Part shown: positions 14,356 to 15,271 of the stretch, piece after piece | How positions within the stretch are numbered: position 1 is the stretch's first letter | Layout of the letters: each line of letters begins with the position of its first letter | NCBI GenBank assembly: GCA_019118905.1 | Contig: DWYA01000030.1 | Location: forward strand, 1 to 15,271 | Source: Ruthenibacterium avium | GTDB lineage: Bacteria > Bacillota > Clostridia > Oscillospirales > Ruminococcaceae | Reading direction: 5' to 3' | DNA: 15,271 nucleotides | Notes under the pieces: model-generated | The model's input: the letters and a program-made list of their open reading frames with translations, nothing else | What the model was told of the DNA's origin: nothing | Database searches by the model: none | Translations under genes and position numbers: made by a program

Positions 14356-15024
14356 TTAAGACTCAGGTTTAGATTGCGCAGGAGCTTCACACACAGTACA
14401 TGTGCTTTTTAGCGCAGCCAGACGTTCTTGACGTGAAAATACGCATCCGCAGTAATCCTGACGGTACATTTGATAGGTTTCGGAAAGCTCAGTGCTGCGG
14501 CGAAAGCCATTTTTCTTTTTGAAATCGGAAAACAGCCACTTCACCCCGTATTTTTCCGCCATTTCCATTCCGATTTCGTTGAGCTTCTGTGCGTTTTTGT
14601 GCGGGCTGATGGAAAGTGTGGTGCAAAAATAGTCGAATTTTCCGTCACGGCAAAGCTTGGCGGCCTGCTCCAGCCGAAGCCGGTAACAGGCAAAGCAGCG
14701 TTCTCCACCCTCGGGAATATGCTCCAGCCCACGCACCGCCTCGTAAAATTCCGAAGGGCGGTAAGGCTCTACATGTACCTTCACCGGAAACGCCAGCGAC
14801 GCTTGACAGGCAAAGCGGCATTGCTCTTTGGCGCGCATTTCATATTCTTCCGCCGTATCAATATTGGGGTTGTAATAATCTACGGTAATGTCAAAATGGC
14901 GGCACAGCGTTTCCAGCACATAGCTGGAGCAAGGGGCACAGCAGCTGTGCAGCAGCAGCGTTTTTCGCTCGCCGTTTAGGGAATCAATCAGCTTTTCCAT
15001 TTCTAACTGAAAATTTTGCTTCAT
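14356..15024 (-). CDS. queH: Epoxyqueuosine reductase QueH
   Basis: QueH performs the last step of queuosine synthesis, reducing the epoxide of epoxyqueuosine in the anticodon wobble position of tRNA (Tyr, His, Asn, Asp). It replaces QueG and needs no cobalamin. The 222-residue protein shows the family Cys pattern: LLLHSCCAPCSSYVLE (Cys28, Cys29, Cys32), then GGERCFACYRLRLE, TTLSISPHKN, and near the end YRQDYCGCVFS. These cysteines bind the Fe-S cluster and a second metal in characterised members. Start ATG at 15024 has AGGAG (15036-15040, minus strand) upstream. The last ~20 residues (TCTVCEAPAQSKPES) form a tail with two more cysteines, of unknown importance. It is transcribed alone, convergent with the small acidic gene. 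Confidence 0.94.
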   Translation of the reverse strand: MKQNFQLEMEKLIDSLNGERKTLLLHSCCAPCSSYVLETLCRHFDITVDYYNPNIDTAEEYEMRAKEQCRFACQASLAFPVKVHVEPYRPSEFYEAVRGLEHIPEGGERCFACYRLRLEQAAKLCRDGKFDYFCTTLSISPHKNAQKLNEIGMEMAEKYGVKWLFSDFKKKNGFRRSTELSETYQMYRQDYCGCVFSRQERLAALKSTCTVCEAPAQSKPES

Positions 15025-15271
15025 GGAAATATTCTCTCCTATCTGAAAGTAACAATAAAAAGCTTGGACGCAATATGCCGAAAAGCCTTACTTTTTCAAA
15101 ACACCTTAACATCATAGCGCAAAAAAACAAAAAAGAAAAGATAAATTCAACACATCCTTTTTTGAAATTATTACAAAAAGGTTAAAATATCCAACATACT
15201 TCCGTCACAAATCTTCGGTAAGATAGACACATCAGGAAGATTACTTCTTGAAGCACATGAAATTACAAGCC
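15025..15271. other. AT-rich intergenic region at the right edge, no gene seen
   Basis: Beyond the queH ribosome binding site the sequence is very AT-rich, with A and T tracts around 15120-15180, typical of a promoter region upstream of queH and perhaps of a rightward gene beyond the window. A small perfect hairpin (ATCTT at 15211-15215 with AAGAT at 15220-15224, loop CGGT) is present. An ATG at 15257 opens to the window edge but lacks a ribosome binding site, so I do not call it. Confidence 0.6.
15072..15099 (-). promoter_or_regulatory. Possible promoter for queH
   Basis: On the minus strand TTGAAA (15099-15094) and CATATT (15077-15072) are 16 bases apart, about 50 bases before the queH start. 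The -10 is a weak match and the AT-rich setting makes chance hits likely. Confidence 0.35.

Noticed and set aside
15162..15188. Plus-strand TTGAAA and TAAAAT near the right edge
   Set aside because: Spacing is 15 bases in very AT-rich DNA and no downstream gene can be seen within the window.

Overview
This 15.3 kb window is chromosomal DNA that looks like an anaerobic Firmicute, most likely a motile member of Clostridia near the Oscillospiraceae/Ruminococcaceae. The clues are moderate GC content, strong AAGGAG-type ribosome binding sites, sigma-A-like promoters, a formate-tetrahydrofolate ligase, a DegV lipid-binding protein, a ThiI that lacks the rhodanese domain and is paired with its own cysteine desulfurase, and a QueH-type queuosine enzyme. 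The family placement is inference. I saw no rRNA, tRNA, CRISPR array, insertion sequence or prophage gene.

Layout. (1) Positions 1-385 are an AT-rich non-coding leader, followed by two tandem methyl-accepting chemotaxis proteins (386-4024, +) with near-identical signalling cores and diverged sensor domains. (2) At 4053-4143 two hairpin terminators face each other. They close the chemoreceptor pair and a leftward two-gene operon, degV then a LUD-domain gene (5707-4184, -). (3) At 5708-5901 two well-formed promoters stand back to back and drive degV (-) and fhs (+). (4) A rightward cluster of five genes follows from a promoter at 7682-7710 that is embedded in two palindromes: cysteine desulfurase, thiI, cinA, a transmembrane cinA-like gene, and an N-acetyl sugar amidotransferase. 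It ends at a terminator at 13819-13858. (5) A small, AT-rich, acidic unknown gene (13905-14249, +) is followed by queH (15024-14356, -). The last 250 bases hold only regulatory-looking AT-rich DNA.

How the genes fit together. The cysteine desulfurase and ThiI form a sulfur relay for 4-thiouridine in tRNA and possibly thiamine thiazole. QueH completes queuosine, so tRNA modification recurs. CinA repairs pyridine nucleotides. Fhs feeds one-carbon units into folate metabolism. DegV probably delivers fatty acids to a fatty-acid kinase.

The most unusual item is the gene at 11556-12635. By eye, its first ~230 residues align with the KH-like and amidohydrolase domains of the CinA encoded just upstream. 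The CinA catalytic motifs are degraded, and the protein gains one membrane helix and a Ser/Thr/Ala-rich tail. It looks like a cinA partial duplication turned into a membrane protein of unknown role.
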